A stretch of 64,000 nt of DNA from Rhodocyclales bacterium (GTDB lineage: Bacteria; Pseudomonadota; Gammaproteobacteria; Burkholderiales; Rhodocyclaceae): NCBI GenBank assembly GCA_016214145.1, contig JACRPA010000002.1, forward strand, positions 62,001-126,000, in the 5' to 3' direction. This document shows positions 27,878 to 36,349 of this stretch, one piece after another (within the stretch, counting starts at the first letter, position 1; the number at the start of each line of letters is the position of its first letter). Made by a program: the position numbers and the translations under genes. Under the pieces are notes generated by a model that saw nothing but the letters and a program-made list of their open reading frames with translations, was not told the DNA's origin and searched no databases.

Positions 27878-27967
27878 GGAAGGTTGGCAGAGCGGTTGAA
27901 TGCACCGGTCTTGAAAACCGGCGTGCTCGCAAGGGCACCGTGAGTTCGAATCTCACACCTTCCGCCA
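27878..27967 (+). tRNA. tRNA-Ser (TGA anticodon)
   Basis: A 90-nt class II tRNA with a long variable arm and encoded CCA. Acceptor GGAAGGT/ACCTTCC; anticodon stem CCGGT/ACCGG, loop CTTGAAA, anticodon TGA. A TAAAAT -10 lies at 27860-27865. The CCA end directly abuts the stop codon of the converging queD. Confidence 0.97.
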
Positions 27968-28426
27968 TCAGCTTTGCCCCATCTCTCCCCGCACCGCATC
28001 GGCCCAGCAGTTGGGCGTCTCGTAGAGCCGCACCTGTTCCAGGCGCAAGTGATTGCCGTAGGTGTCGCGATACACCCTGTCGAGCAGATCGAATGCCGCG
28101 GCGGCCAGGTTCTCGGCAGTGGGCACCACGTCGAGCACCACGGTCTTGTGTCCCGGCAGGCTTTCGAGGAAACTCACCAGGGCGGTGTCGCCGCGCCAGA
28201 CCAGAAAGGCATGGTCCCAGGCATCGACCAGATTTTGCCTCGCCAGCGTCTTGACGTCGGAAAAATCCATCACCATGCCGTTCAGGGGCGATCCCGCCTG
28301 ACGGATGATGTCGCCCTGCAGCGTGATCTCGATGGCGTAGCGGTGGCCGTGCAGGTGGCGGCATTGGCTCTGGTGGTCGGGGATGCGGTGACCGGAATCG
28401 AATTCGAGGCGGCGGGTGATGCGCAT
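27968..28426 (-). CDS. queD: 6-carboxytetrahydropterin synthase (QueD)
   Basis: Converts dihydroneopterin triphosphate to 6-carboxy-tetrahydropterin, the step after FolE in queuosine biosynthesis. It has 152 residues. Zinc ligands are H13 (FDSGHRIP), H26 and H28 (HLHGHRY), with catalytic C22 in QCRHLHGH. VMDFSDVK and DHAFLV are further family landmarks, and PTAENLAAAAFDLL is the conserved C-terminal helix. It is divergent from a radical SAM gene, with 65 bp between. The other queuosine genes (queC, queE) are not in this window. Confidence 0.94.
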   Translation of the reverse strand: MRITRRLEFDSGHRIPDHQSQCRHLHGHRYAIEITLQGDIIRQAGSPLNGMVMDFSDVKTLARQNLVDAWDHAFLVWRGDTALVSFLESLPGHKTVVLDVVPTAENLAAAAFDLLDRVYRDTYGNHLRLEQVRLYETPNCWADAVRGEMGQS

Positions 28427-28491
28427 GGTGCCTCTGGAAATTTATCGGAAGCGGGCGCGAATTATAGCACCCGGCCATAGGGCAACTGGAG

Positions 28492-29346
28492 ATGAGCGGA
28501 TTGGCAAAGCAGCTTGAGGTGACCGACCATAGCCGCGACAGCGCAGGGCTGACCTACGTCTATCCCGTCGTATCGCGCCGGGCGGGCGGCGTGTCGATCG
28601 GCATCAATCTGAATCCGAACAACGCCTGCAACTGGCGCTGCATTTATTGCCAGGTACCCGAACTCAAGCGCGGCCCGGCGCCGCCAATCGACATGGCGCT
28701 GCTGGAGCACGAACTGCGCGGGTTTGTCGACACTTTGCTGCATGGGGATTTCATGCGTTTGCATGTGCCTGAAGGGGCGCGGAATATCGTCGATGTCGCG
28801 TTTTCGGGAAACGGCGAACCGACGTCGGCACGGGAGTTTCCCCAGGCGATTGAGCTGGCCGGCAGGGTGTTGCGTGAAACCGGACTGGATCGCACGGTGA
28901 AGGTCCGCCTCATCACCAACGGCAGCCTGCTTGGACGCAGACAGGTGCAGGAGGGCTTGCGCCGGCTGGGCGAATTGGGCGGGGAAGCCTGGTTCAAGGT
29001 CGATGCGGGAACGGCAGAGGGCTATCGCCGCATCAATAACGTGGTCTTGTCGCCGCAATCGGTGGTGCGCAATCTGCGCCGCTGCGCGAAGCTTTGTCCG
29101 ACCTGGGTGCAAACCTGCATGTTCGCCCTCGACGGCGAAGGCCCGTCAGAGGGAGAAGTGACAGCCTGGCTCGATGTGCTCGGCCAAGCCGGCATTGAAC
29201 ACCTGGCCGGGGTGCATCTCTACGGTTTGGCGCGCCCCTCCATGCAGCCGGAAGCAGGCCGGCTCTCCAGTCTGCCGGAAGACCGGCTGGAGGCGATCGC
29301 CTGCCGCATGCGTGCGCTGGGGCTGACCGTCCGCGTCAGCCCCTGA
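28492..29346 (+). CDS. Radical SAM protein of unknown function
   Basis: A 284-residue protein with the CX3CX2C cluster CNWRCIYC (C46, C50, C53) and the glycine-rich SAM segment VAFSGNGEPTSAREFPQAIE, typical of radical SAM enzymes. ITNGSLLGRRQVQEGL and WFKVDAGTAEGYRRIN resemble wyosine-type and related radical SAM proteins. It is not QueE: it is longer and has a CX3CX2C motif next to GINLNPNN. No auxiliary cluster cysteines are obvious. It is divergent from queD, so a link to deazapurine modification is possible but unproven. Confidence 0.85.
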   Translation: MSGLAKQLEVTDHSRDSAGLTYVYPVVSRRAGGVSIGINLNPNNACNWRCIYCQVPELKRGPAPPIDMALLEHELRGFVDTLLHGDFMRLHVPEGARNIVDVAFSGNGEPTSAREFPQAIELAGRVLRETGLDRTVKVRLITNGSLLGRRQVQEGLRRLGELGGEAWFKVDAGTAEGYRRINNVVLSPQSVVRNLRRCAKLCPTWVQTCMFALDGEGPSEGEVTAWLDVLGQAGIEHLAGVHLYGLARPSMQPEAGRLSSLPEDRLEAIACRMRALGLTVRVSP

Positions 29347-29353
29347 CCCGGGT

Positions 29354-29647
29354 TCAGTGGCCCTTCTTGGGCTTGGATTTGGCCGATTTCTTCAGAGACT
29401 TGAAGAGTTCCGGGTCGCTGGACTTCAGATATTCCACCACTTCCCAGTCGTCTCGCTTGATCTTGCTGATATCGATCTGCTCGACATGCACCAGGCGCAG
29501 CAACTGTTGCACCGGTCGGGGCATGTTGCGGCCGCTTTCGTAGCGGGAGCCGCCGCTCTGGGTGACGCCGACCTTGGACCAGAATTGCTGCTGGTTGAGC
29601 CCCAACTTGCGCCGGATTTCGCGTGCGTCGATGGTTTCGCTTTTCAT
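29354..29647 (-). CDS. Small XRE-like helix-turn-helix protein
   Basis: 97 residues. The N-terminal half is a helix-turn-helix: REIRRKLGLNQQQFWSKVGV and TQSGGSRYESGRNMPRPVQQ, similar to MqsA/HigA-type and other XRE folds. The C-terminus is Lys-rich (KKSAKSKPKKGH). No toxin partner is adjacent: the radical SAM gene converges on it, and the 244 bp on its 5' side are AT-rich non-coding DNA with repeats. It could be a stand-alone regulator acting on that region. Function unknown. Confidence 0.82.
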   Translation of the reverse strand: MKSETIDAREIRRKLGLNQQQFWSKVGVTQSGGSRYESGRNMPRPVQQLLRLVHVEQIDISKIKRDDWEVVEYLKSSDPELFKSLKKSAKSKPKKGH

Positions 29648-29700
29648 AGTTATGTCGTCCTTTAAATCGTCAATTCAACCAAATATCAATGATTCGCCGA

Positions 29701-29778
29701 GCCAAGCAAGCTATATCCTAAGTTATAGCAGTCCAAGTATAGGCAATATCCTATCTACATACAAGCTTGGCATATCCG
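29701..29778. repeat. AT-rich region with nested inverted and direct repeats
   Basis: GCTATA (29710-29715)/TATAGC (29724-29729) and ATAGG (29739-29743)/CCTAT (29750-29754) are inverted repeats; GCCAAGC (29701-29707) pairs with GCTTGGC (29765-29771) around them. ATATCC occurs at 29713, 29746 and 29772. Base composition is clearly lower in G+C than the flanking genes. The region lies between the HTH gene and lysC. Confidence 0.55.
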
Positions 29779-29891
29779 TTTTTTTGAAAAGGTTTTTTCA
29801 TAAGGGGCCTGGCAAGGGATCGACCTACGCCTGGTTCGCGAAATCGGGTAAAATTCGCCGTTTTTCAACGCACTAGAATAAACAGCAGTCC

Positions 29892-31130
29892 ATGGCACTT
29901 ATCGTTCAGAAGTACGGTGGCACCTCGGTCGGCTCGCCAGAGCGGATAAAGAATGTCGCCCGGCGCGTCGCCAGCTGGCAGGCGAAGGGACATCGGGTCG
30001 TGGTGGTGGTTTCCGCCATGAGCGGGGAGACCAACCGCCTGCTCGCGCTGGCTAAGGAGATCCAGGCCCATCCCGATTCGCGCGAGCTGGATGTCATTGC
30101 CTCCACCGGCGAGCAGGTGACGATCGGCCTGCTGGCGATGGCGCTGATCGACATCGGCGTCAAGGCCAGGAGCTATACCGGCGGCCAGGTGCGCATCCTC
30201 ACCGACAGCGCCTTCACCAAGGCGCGCATCGTCAGCATCGACGAAGGCAACATCCGGCGCGACCTGAACGAAGGCCATGTAGTCGTGGTGGCCGGGTTCC
30301 AGGGCGTCGACGAGAACGGCAGCATCACCACGCTGGGGCGCGGCGGTTCGGATACCTCGGCAGTGGCCATCGCCGCAGCGCTGAAGGCCGACGAGTGCCA
30401 GATCTACACCGACGTGGATGGCGTCTACACCACCGATCCCCGCATCGTGCCGGAGGCGCGCCGTCTGGCGACCATCACTTTCGAAGAGATGCTGGAAATG
30501 GCCAGCCTCGGCTCCAAGGTGCTGCAGATCCGCTCGGTCGAATTCGCCGGCAAGTACAAGGTCAAATTGCGGGTGCTCTCCAGCCTGGAAGAGCTGGGCA
30601 AGGAAGGCCCGGGCACGCTGATCACATTCGAGGAAGACATCAAGATGGAACAACCGATCATTTCCGGCATCGCCTTCAACCGCGACGAAGCCAAGCTCAC
30701 CGTGCTCGGCGTGCCGGACCGTCCCGGCATCGCCTACCAGATCCTCGGCCCGGTGGCCGAATCCAACATCGACGTCGACATGATCATCCAGAACGTCGGC
30801 CACGACGGCTCGACCGACTTCTCGTTTACCGTGCCGCGCGGCGAATTCGCCAAGGCGACGGCCATCCTCGATCAGGTCAAGGGCCATATCGGCGCGCGCC
30901 AGATCGCCGGCGACAACAAGATTGCCAAGGTGTCCGTGGTCGGCGTCGGCATGCGTTCCCACGTCGGCATCGCCAGCAAGATGTTCCGCACGCTGGCCGA
31001 GGAGGGCATCAACATCCAGATGATCTCCACTTCCGAAATCAAGATCTCGGTGGTGATCGACGAGAAGTACCTGGAACTGGCCGTGCGTGTCCTGCACAAG
31101 GCGTTCGAGCTGGAACAGGTGCCGGCGTAA
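29892..31130 (+). CDS. lysC: Aspartokinase
   Basis: Phosphorylates aspartate, the entry to lysine, methionine, threonine and diaminopimelate biosynthesis. It has 412 residues, the monofunctional class usual in betaproteobacteria. It opens with [15 protein letters not shown] (kinase KYGGTS motif); [16 protein letters not shown] is the aspartate-binding segment. Two C-terminal ACT domains ([20 protein letters not shown] and [20 protein letters not shown]) give allosteric control by end products. A TAAAAT -10 lies at 29849-29854; the -35 is weak. No lysine riboswitch is visible upstream. Confidence 0.96.
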   Translation: MALIVQKYGGTSVGSPERIKNVARRVASWQAKGHRVVVVVSAMSGETNRLLALAKEIQAHPDSRELDVIASTGEQVTIGLLAMALIDIGVKARSYTGGQVRILTDSAFTKARIVSIDEGNIRRDLNEGHVVVVAGFQGVDENGSITTLGRGGSDTSAVAIAAALKADECQIYTDVDGVYTTDPRIVPEARRLATITFEEMLEMASLGSKVLQIRSVEFAGKYKVKLRVLSSLEELGKEGPGTLITFEEDIKMEQPIISGIAFNRDEAKLTVLGVPDRPGIAYQILGPVAESNIDVDMIIQNVGHDGSTDFSFTVPRGEFAKATAILDQVKGHIGARQIAGDNKIAKVSVVGVGMRSHVGIASKMFRTLAEEGINIQMISTSEIKISVVIDEKYLELAVRVLHKAFELEQVPA

Positions 31131-31209
31131 GCAGGTTTGACCGCTCAGGGCGAAAGCGGTAATATCGCCAGCCTTTTTGGTGCCGGCGCGGCCTGCCGCG
31201 CGGGTTCCT

Positions 31210-31303
31210 GGAGAGATGGCCGAGTGGTCGAAGGCGCTCCCCTGCTAAGGGAGTATATGGGCTTAAACTCGTATCGAGGGTTCGAATCCCTCTCTCTCCG
31301 CCA
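31210..31303 (+). tRNA. tRNA-Ser (GCT anticodon)
   Basis: A 94-nt class II tRNA with a long variable arm and encoded CCA. Acceptor GGAGAGA/TCTCTCC; anticodon stem CTCCC/GGGAG with loop CTGCTAA, anticodon GCT. Confidence 0.97.
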
Positions 31304-31311
31304 CAGTTTGA

Positions 31312-31317
31312 TATAAT
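31312..31317 (+). promoter_or_regulatory. -10 element of tRNA-Arg
   Basis: TATAAT in the 26 bp between the two tRNAs. Any -35 would fall inside the 3' half of tRNA-Ser, where none is obvious. It allows separate expression of tRNA-Arg. Confidence 0.55.
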
Positions 31318-31329
31318 TTTCGCTTCAAC

Positions 31330-31406
31330 GCGCCCGTAGCTCAGCTGGATAGAGTACTTGGCTACGAACCAAGGGGTCAGGAGTTCGAATCTCTTCGGGC
31401 GCGCCA
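31330..31406 (+). tRNA. tRNA-Arg (ACG anticodon)
   Basis: A 77-nt cloverleaf with encoded CCA. Acceptor GCGCCCG/CGGGCGC; anticodon stem CTTGG/CCAAG, loop CTACGAA, anticodon ACG (A34 expected to be edited to inosine). Confidence 0.97.
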
Positions 31407-31412
31407 AATTCC

Positions 31413-31442
31413 AAGGGCCTGCGATTTCGCAGGCCCTTTTTT
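31413..31442 (+). terminator. Rho-independent terminator after tRNA-Arg
   Basis: AAGGGCCTGCG (31413-31423), loop ATTT, CGCAGGCCCTT (31428-31438), then T. It ends the tRNA-Ser/tRNA-Arg unit. Confidence 0.93.
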
Positions 31443-31506
31443 GTCTTCATCCACCCTGTCGAGTTGCGATACGATGCGGCTTGTATCGACACATGGGGAG
31501 GGCATC

Positions 31507-32052
31507 ATGAAATCGAAATGGAATCGGCTGGCCTGGGGATGGGCGCTTGCGCTCCTGTTTGCGGCGAACGCCTGGGCCGGGTCCCGGGAAGAGATCGACG
31601 CCGAGGTGCGGCAGTCGGTGAAGGAGTTCTACAGGCACACCAGCGCGGGCAAAGAGTTGTCGCAGAAGGCGGCGGGCATGCTGGTGTTTCCCAGCGTGGT
31701 CAAGGCCGGCATCGGCATCGGCGGCGAGTACGGCGAGGGTTCGCTCCTCGTCGGCGGCAAACCGGTGGCCTATTACAACATCGCCGCCGCTTCCATCGGC
31801 TTCCAGTTGGGCGCCCAGGCGCGCACCGAGATCATCCTGCTGATGACGGAGCAAGCCCTGTCGAAATTCCGCAACAGCGAAGGCTGGAAGGCCGGCGTCG
31901 ACGGCAGCGTGGCACTCGTTACGCTGGGGGCGGGCGGCTCGATCGACACGGAGACGGCGAAGAAGCCGATCATCGGCTTCATCTTCTCGAACAAGGGGCT
32001 GATGTACAACCTGACCTTCGAGGGCTCGAAGATCACCAAGCTGGACAAATGA
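31507..32052 (+). CDS. SYLF/YSC84-domain exported lipid-binding-like protein
   Basis: 181 residues from ATG 31507, preceded by GGGGAGGG; the open frame extends 22 codons upstream without support. Signal peptide WGWALALLFAANAWAGS. The mature SYLF (Ysc84) domain shows AGMLVFPSVVKAGIGIGGEYGEG, ASIGFQLGAQARTEIILLMT and VDGSVALVTLGAGGSID. Eukaryotic SYLF domains bind phosphoinositides; the bacterial role in the periplasm is unknown. It converges with the kinase gene, 6 bp apart. Confidence 0.88.
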   Translation: MKSKWNRLAWGWALALLFAANAWAGSREEIDAEVRQSVKEFYRHTSAGKELSQKAAGMLVFPSVVKAGIGIGGEYGEGSLLVGGKPVAYYNIAAASIGFQLGAQARTEIILLMTEQALSKFRNSEGWKAGVDGSVALVTLGAGGSIDTETAKKPIIGFIFSNKGLMYNLTFEGSKITKLDK

Positions 32053-32058
32053 GCTGAA

Positions 32059-33051
32059 TCACGCCGCCAGCGGCGGTTCGTCCATCAGCGCGACCTGCTC
32101 GCGCAGTTCGAGAATGCGGTCCTGCCAGTAGCGCTGGGTGTTGAACCAGGGGAAGGCCGCCGGGAAGGCCGGGTCGTCCCAGCGCCTGGCCAGCCAGGCC
32201 GAGTAGTGGAGCAGGCGCAGGGTGCGCAGCGCCTCGATCAGGTGCAGTTCCCGTGCATCGAACTCGCAGAAGTCCTCGTAGCCGGCCAGCACGTCGCCGA
32301 GCTGGTGCGTCATCTCGGCGCGTTCCCCCGACAGCAGCATCCACAGGTCCTGCACGGCCGGCCCCATGCGGCAGTCGTCGAAATCCACGAAGTGCGGCCC
32401 ATCGTCCGTCCATAGCACGTTGCCGGCGTGGCAGTCGCCGTGCAGGCGAATGGATGCGACCCGGCCGGCGCGCTCGTAACAGCGGCGCACGCCGTCCAGC
32501 GCCTGATCGGCGACGCTTCGCCAGGCCGCCAGCAGATCGTCCGGCAGGAAACCGTGGCCGAGCAGGTAATTGCGCGAATCCTCGCCGAAGCTGGCGATGT
32601 CCAGCGTCGGGCGCTCGCGGAAGGGCGTCACCGCGCCGACGGCATGGATGCGGCCGAGGAAGCGTCCCATCCATTGCAGGGTGTCCGGCTTGTCCAGGTC
32701 CGGGGCGCGGCCGCCGCGGCGCGGGAACACCGCGAAGCGGAACCCTTCCGCCGCATGCAGGGTTTTTCCGTCGGCCAGCGCCAGGGGCGCCACGACGGGG
32801 ATTTCCCGCTCTTGCAGTTCGCGCGCGAAGGCATGCTCTTCAAGTATGGCCGCGTCGCTCCAGCGTTCCGGCCGGTAGAACTTGGCCACCACCGGCGGCG
32901 CATCGGCGATGCCGATCTGGTAGACGCGGTTCTCGTAGCTGTTGAGGGCCAGTTGGGAACCGTCGCATTGCAGGCCGGCGCTTTCCAGGGCATTCAGGAC
33001 GACATCGGGGGTCAGGCCGGAATAAGGATGGGGGGCTGTTTCATTCGCCAT
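32059..33051 (-). CDS. srkA: Stress-response kinase A (SrkA/YihE family)
   Basis: A eukaryote-like Ser/Thr kinase fold protein related to aminoglycoside phosphotransferases; E. coli SrkA protects against stress-induced death. 330 residues from MANETAPHPYSGLTPD at 33051. Motifs: the nucleotide-binding VVAKFYRPERWSDAAILEEH, catalytic loop IRLHGDCHAGNVLW (HxDxxxxN) and metal site FVDFDDCRMGPAVQDLWMLL. Open frame continues upstream but without homology. It is divergent from the GNAT gene. Confidence 0.92.
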   Translation of the reverse strand: MANETAPHPYSGLTPDVVLNALESAGLQCDGSQLALNSYENRVYQIGIADAPPVVAKFYRPERWSDAAILEEHAFARELQEREIPVVAPLALADGKTLHAAEGFRFAVFPRRGGRAPDLDKPDTLQWMGRFLGRIHAVGAVTPFRERPTLDIASFGEDSRNYLLGHGFLPDDLLAAWRSVADQALDGVRRCYERAGRVASIRLHGDCHAGNVLWTDDGPHFVDFDDCRMGPAVQDLWMLLSGERAEMTHQLGDVLAGYEDFCEFDARELHLIEALRTLRLLHYSAWLARRWDDPAFPAAFPWFNTQRYWQDRILELREQVALMDEPPLAA

Positions 33052-33058
33052 GCCGTCA

Positions 33059-33086
33059 TTGTACGTTTTCACCGACGCGCTATCAT
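33059..33086 (+). promoter_or_regulatory. Sigma-70 promoter of the GNAT gene
   Basis: TTGTAC (33059-33064), a 16-base spacer, TATCAT (33081-33086). Predicted start near 33093, which lies after the alternative ATG at 33085 and so favours the start at 33115. Confidence 0.6.
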
Positions 33087-33114
33087 GGGGACAAGAAAAA
33101 GACCGCCCTTTGCG

Positions 33115-33642
33115 ATGGCCGAATATCCACAACACCTGGTTCGCACGCACCGCCTTTTCGACGGCACGGAAGTCGTCGTCAGGCCCATCCGCCCGGAGGA
33201 CGCCGCCATCGAGCAGGATTTCGTGCGCGGACTGTCGGACGATTCCCGTTACAACCGCTTCATGGGCCAGTTGCGCGAGCTGGCGCCGCGCAAGCTGCAA
33301 TACCTCACGACGATCGACTACGACGAGCACATGGCGCTGATTGCCACGGTGCAGCGCGACAGCCATGAGGTCGAGATCGGCGTGGCCCGCTACATCGCCA
33401 CGCCCGGCAGCGACAGCGGCGAATTCGCCATTGCAGTGGACGATGCTTGGCAGGGCACCGGCGTGGCCGGCATCCTGATGCTGGACCTGATCGCGGCGGC
33501 GCGGGGCAAAGGGCTGAAAGCCATGGAAGGTTTCGTGCTGGCGAGCAACCACAAGATGCTCAAGTTCTGTCACCAGCTCGGCTTCGAATCCCACCGCGAT
33601 CTCGGCGATGGCGACACGGTTCACGTCGTAAAGAAACTTTAG
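33115..33642 (+). CDS. GNAT-family N-acetyltransferase
   Basis: 175 residues from ATG 33115 (MAEYPQHLVRTHRLFDGTEV). A start ten codons earlier at 33085 would lie upstream of the predicted transcription start. It has VVVRPIRPEDAAIEQDFVRG at the N-terminus, then the acetyl-CoA site around FAIAVDDAWQGTGVAGILML (variant of Q/RxxGxG/A) and HKMLKFCHQLGFESH. This resembles the acetyltransferase domain of Pat-like protein acetyltransferases, but the large CoA-binding domains are absent. Substrate unknown. Confidence 0.88.
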   Translation: MAEYPQHLVRTHRLFDGTEVVVRPIRPEDAAIEQDFVRGLSDDSRYNRFMGQLRELAPRKLQYLTTIDYDEHMALIATVQRDSHEVEIGVARYIATPGSDSGEFAIAVDDAWQGTGVAGILMLDLIAAARGKGLKAMEGFVLASNHKMLKFCHQLGFESHRDLGDGDTVHVVKKL

Positions 33643-33703
33643 CTCCGCTGCAGGGCCGCCCCAAGGCGGGGCAGCGTAAAGCATGGAGCAAAGCGAACTG
33701 TCG

Positions 33704-34414
33704 TCACCCCCGTCCTCGGGAAGGGGGCTGGGGGGAAGGTCGTTCTTTCCCGGATGCCAGGCGGTGCGCCCAGCGCGTGGTTTCCGGCAGGCGGTAGCGC
33801 GTCAGGCAGGCCATTACCCAGGCAATCGACGATTCCAGGCCGATGCGGTGGCCGGGCGAGACATACAGCGGCTTGACGCCGCGCCGGGTGCGCAGCACCG
33901 CGCCGATCGTTTCCGTGCCGTCCTTGAGCGGCACCCAGGCGCCGCGCTCGTCGGGCACCTCGCCGTGCTTCCCGATCAGGCGCGTCTTGGCCACACCGAT
34001 GGAGGGAAGGTCGAGGAGCAGGCCGAGATGGCTGGCGATGCCCAGCCGGCGCGGATGGGCGATGCCCTGCCCGTCGCAGAGCAGGAGGTCCGGCAGGCTC
34101 TTCAGTTGTTCCATTGCCGCCAGCACGGCAGGCGCCTCGCGGAAGGACAGTAGCCCCGGCACATAGGGGAAGCGCGTCGGCATCCTGGCAATGGCGGAGG
34201 TTTCCAGCTGCAGCGACGGAAAGGCGAGCACCGCAACGGCGGCCCGCGTCGTGCCGCCGTTGTCCTCGAAGCCGACGTCGACGCCGGCCACGCGGGCAAT
34301 CGCGCCGAAATCGTCGCGGCAGACGATGTCCGCGGCCAGGCGCGACTGCACGGCCATGGCCTCCTTCGGCGTCAAATCCCAGGAGTGGCGATGCTGTTCC
34401 TTCACGCGCCGCAA
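33704..34414 (-). CDS. nfi: Endonuclease V (deoxyinosine 3' endonuclease)
   Basis: Nicks DNA near deoxyinosine to start repair of deaminated adenine. It has 236 residues (E. coli 223). Motifs: [11 protein letters not shown] (first catalytic Asp), [13 protein letters not shown] (the PYIPG recognition wedge), [20 protein letters not shown] and [11 protein letters not shown]. The last dozen or so residues, [12 protein letters not shown], are encoded by a C-run/G-run sequence that resembles a dispersed intergenic repeat, so the natural C-terminus may have been extended. The start overlaps the upstream gene by 13 bp. Confidence 0.93.
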   Translation of the reverse strand: MRRVKEQHRHSWDLTPKEAMAVQSRLAADIVCRDDFGAIARVAGVDVGFEDNGGTTRAAVAVLAFPSLQLETSAIARMPTRFPYVPGLLSFREAPAVLAAMEQLKSLPDLLLCDGQGIAHPRRLGIASHLGLLLDLPSIGVAKTRLIGKHGEVPDERGAWVPLKDGTETIGAVLRTRRGVKPLYVSPGHRIGLESSIAWVMACLTRYRLPETTRWAHRLASGKERPSPQPPSRGRG

Positions 34415-35571
34415 CGCGCCAGGACGAGCGGCACGTACATCTCGTCGGCGCTGACGCCGGCATGCACGCCGAGCTGCTCGTAGCGCTTTTCGCCGTCCAC
34501 CCAGTCCAGCAGCGTCCAGTTGTCGCGCATCACCAGCACGTAGTCGCCGATGCGCGCAGCCAGGCGCGGATCCGCCTCGCCCGGGCCGAACCAGCCCTGA
34601 TCGATCAGTTCGCGGCCGGAGAAAAGATCGATACGCTCACTGAAGACCTCGCGTACGTAGGCCTCGAAGCGGTTTCCCTCTTCCGGCTTGACGTAGCAAT
34701 AGACGACGCGGCGCTCGCCGCACAGCGGGCGGGCCAGCATCGCGGCGAGTTCCGGGTGCTGCGCCAGGTCGATCCGGCGCTCGGGCGGAGAATCGATGAA
34801 GCCGTGGTCGGCGCAGGCAAGCACGACGGTGTCGGTATCCGCGATCGCGGCGAGGAAATCGCCGAAGGCGGCATCCAGGGCGGCAAACTGCGCGGCAAGC
34901 TTGTCGCTGGCCACGCCATGGATATGGGCCAGGGTGTCGAGTTCCGCGTAATAGGCGTAGACGTAGGACGGTTCGGTCGATTCCCGAACGGTCGCCGCCA
35001 TCTGCCCGAACAGATCCGCCAGCGTCCTGTAGCCGCGCACCGCCGCGCGGCCGCTGTGGTAGAGGTTGAACTCCGAGCCGGCGATGAATTGCGGCGAGAC
35101 GAATGTGGCGCGGCGGAGGATGCGATCGACGAAGGGCGCGTGGCCGAACAGTCGTCGCGACAAGGTGCCGGGGGGCGCATCGAATTCCCCCGTGCCGCGC
35201 GGCCTGAGCGGCAATACGGCGGCGATGGCGTCCAGTTCGGAAAAATACATGTGCCAGCCGGTCAGCGCATGCTGCTGTGGCGCCAGGCCGCTGAGATAGG
35301 TGGTGACGGCGCTGGCGGTGGTGGAGGGAAAGACCGAGGTGAGCCGGCTGTGCAGGTGTCCATGCAGGTGCCCGCCTGCGCCGTGGCGCTGCAGATAGTT
35401 GTAGCCGAGGCCATCGATGACGAGCAGCACAATATTGCGCGCCGTATCGAGGAGACTGACTTTCAGGTCGCGCAGGGGGGCATAGGGCAGGGGGACGCTT
35501 GCGCCGCAGGCGTCGCCGAGCGAGCGCATCAGGTTGACGATGCTGCCGCCTTCGTAATCGGGACGGATCAC
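34402..35571 (-). CDS. Alkaline-phosphatase-superfamily protein (type I phosphodiesterase/nucleotide pyrophosphatase)
   Basis: 389 residues. Metal and nucleophile residues of the superfamily are visible: Asp in [15 protein letters not shown], the nucleophile Thr in [16 protein letters not shown], Asp/His in [14 protein letters not shown], the DH pair in [10 protein letters not shown], and the last His in [16 protein letters not shown]. No signal peptide, so cytosolic. Substrate unknown. It overlaps PEBP (ATGA) upstream and nfi downstream. The gene carries a minus-strand reading of the recurrent word at 35451-35463, translated as KVSL. Confidence 0.9.
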   Translation of the reverse strand: MIRPDYEGGSIVNLMRSLGDACGASVPLPYAPLRDLKVSLLDTARNIVLLVIDGLGYNYLQRHGAGGHLHGHLHSRLTSVFPSTTASAVTTYLSGLAPQQHALTGWHMYFSELDAIAAVLPLRPRGTGEFDAPPGTLSRRLFGHAPFVDRILRRATFVSPQFIAGSEFNLYHSGRAAVRGYRTLADLFGQMAATVRESTEPSYVYAYYAELDTLAHIHGVASDKLAAQFAALDAAFGDFLAAIADTDTVVLACADHGFIDSPPERRIDLAQHPELAAMLARPLCGERRVVYCYVKPEEGNRFEAYVREVFSERIDLFSGRELIDQGWFGPGEADPRLAARIGDYVLVMRDNWTLLDWVDGEKRYEQLGVHAGVSADEMYVPLVLARCGA

Positions 35572-36047
35572 TTCGACTGCTTCTGATAGGTGCCGATCAA
35601 TTCAGATTGCGCAAGAATGTGGCCCTGCATTGCCTTTTCCAGTTGGAGCTTGGTGGGGCGACCCAGATCCGGCAGCACCGCGTCGAGCGCATACAGCTTG
35701 TGGAAGTAGCGATGCCGGCCGATGGGCGGGCAGGGGCCGCCATAGCCGGTGCGCTTCCAGTCGTTGAGGCCTTCTCGCGTTCCGGCGGGCAGGACTGAGG
35801 CAGCGATGCCTTCGGGCAGGCCGCGGGATTCGGGCGGCAGGTTGTAGAGCACCCAGTGCACCCAGATCATGCGCGGCGCGGCGGGATCGGGAGCATCCGG
35901 GTCATCCACGATCAGCGCGAGGCTTCGGGTGCCGTCAGGAAGGTTATCCCAGAACAGCGCCGGCGAGGCATCGGCGCCTTGGCAAGTGTGTCGGGCGGGA
36001 ATCTCGCCGTGGTGGGCAAACGCCGGAGAAGTGAGGCTCAACGCCAT
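35568..36047 (-). CDS. YbhB/YbcL family PEBP-like protein
   Basis: A 159-residue phosphatidylethanolamine-binding-protein fold. Landmarks: SPALFWDNLPDGTRSLALIV, DDPDAP (the ligand-site DPD motif), WVHWVLYNLP and the GPCPPIGRHRYFHKLYALD loop. No signal peptide, so cytosolic like E. coli YbhB. It is coupled to the downstream phosphatase-like gene through an ATGA overlap. Function in bacteria is not established. Confidence 0.93.
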   Translation of the reverse strand: MALSLTSPAFAHHGEIPARHTCQGADASPALFWDNLPDGTRSLALIVDDPDAPDPAAPRMIWVHWVLYNLPPESRGLPEGIAASVLPAGTREGLNDWKRTGYGGPCPPIGRHRYFHKLYALDAVLPDLGRPTKLQLEKAMQGHILAQSELIGTYQKQSK

Positions 36048-36067
36048 CTCTTGTACCGGGCAGTGCC

Positions 36068-36349
36068 TCAGTGGTCTTCGATATGCGGCGCGCCTTCTTC
36101 TGCCGGCGCACCCGTGTCGGGGTCGATCCAGTCGTTGATGCCAAGCTCGTCCTCGGCCTGCGCCAGGGTTTCGCCCGGCTCGTAGTCGGAATCGTCGCTG
36201 TACTCCATGTCTTCCGCCGCCTCAAGCAGCGTCGGGAAAGGCCCATACTCCTCGCCGCTGTCCTTGTCCTGCCAGTAGAAACCGTCCGGTCTTTCGAGGA
36301 CGCGGGCGCGGTCGTAGCCTGAAGGCGTGGCGGGTATGGTCTTTGGCAT
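36068..36349 (-). CDS. Small acidic conserved hypothetical protein
   Basis: 93 residues from ATG 36349, with a strong AAGGAG ribosome binding site; the open frame extends upstream by 68 codons but that part is not protein-like. It starts MPKTIPATPSGYDRARVLER and contains DGFYWQDKDSGEEYGPFPTL and a long acidic stretch (AEDMEYSDDSDYEPGETLAQ), then INDWIDPDTGAPAEEG. No domain recognised. The start and composition suggest a real gene. Divergent from the Lon-like gene. Confidence 0.75.
   Translation of the reverse strand: MPKTIPATPSGYDRARVLERPDGFYWQDKDSGEEYGPFPTLLEAAEDMEYSDDSDYEPGETLAQAEDELGINDWIDPDTGAPAEEGAPHIEDH

Noticed and set aside
29354..29647. Antitoxin of a toxin-antitoxin pair
   Set aside because: The HTH protein has no small toxin gene on either side; the neighbours are a radical SAM gene and non-coding DNA.
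29648..29891. Lysine riboswitch upstream of lysC
   Set aside because: No lysine-riboswitch core (long multi-stem L-box) is visible; the gap is AT-rich with short repeats only.
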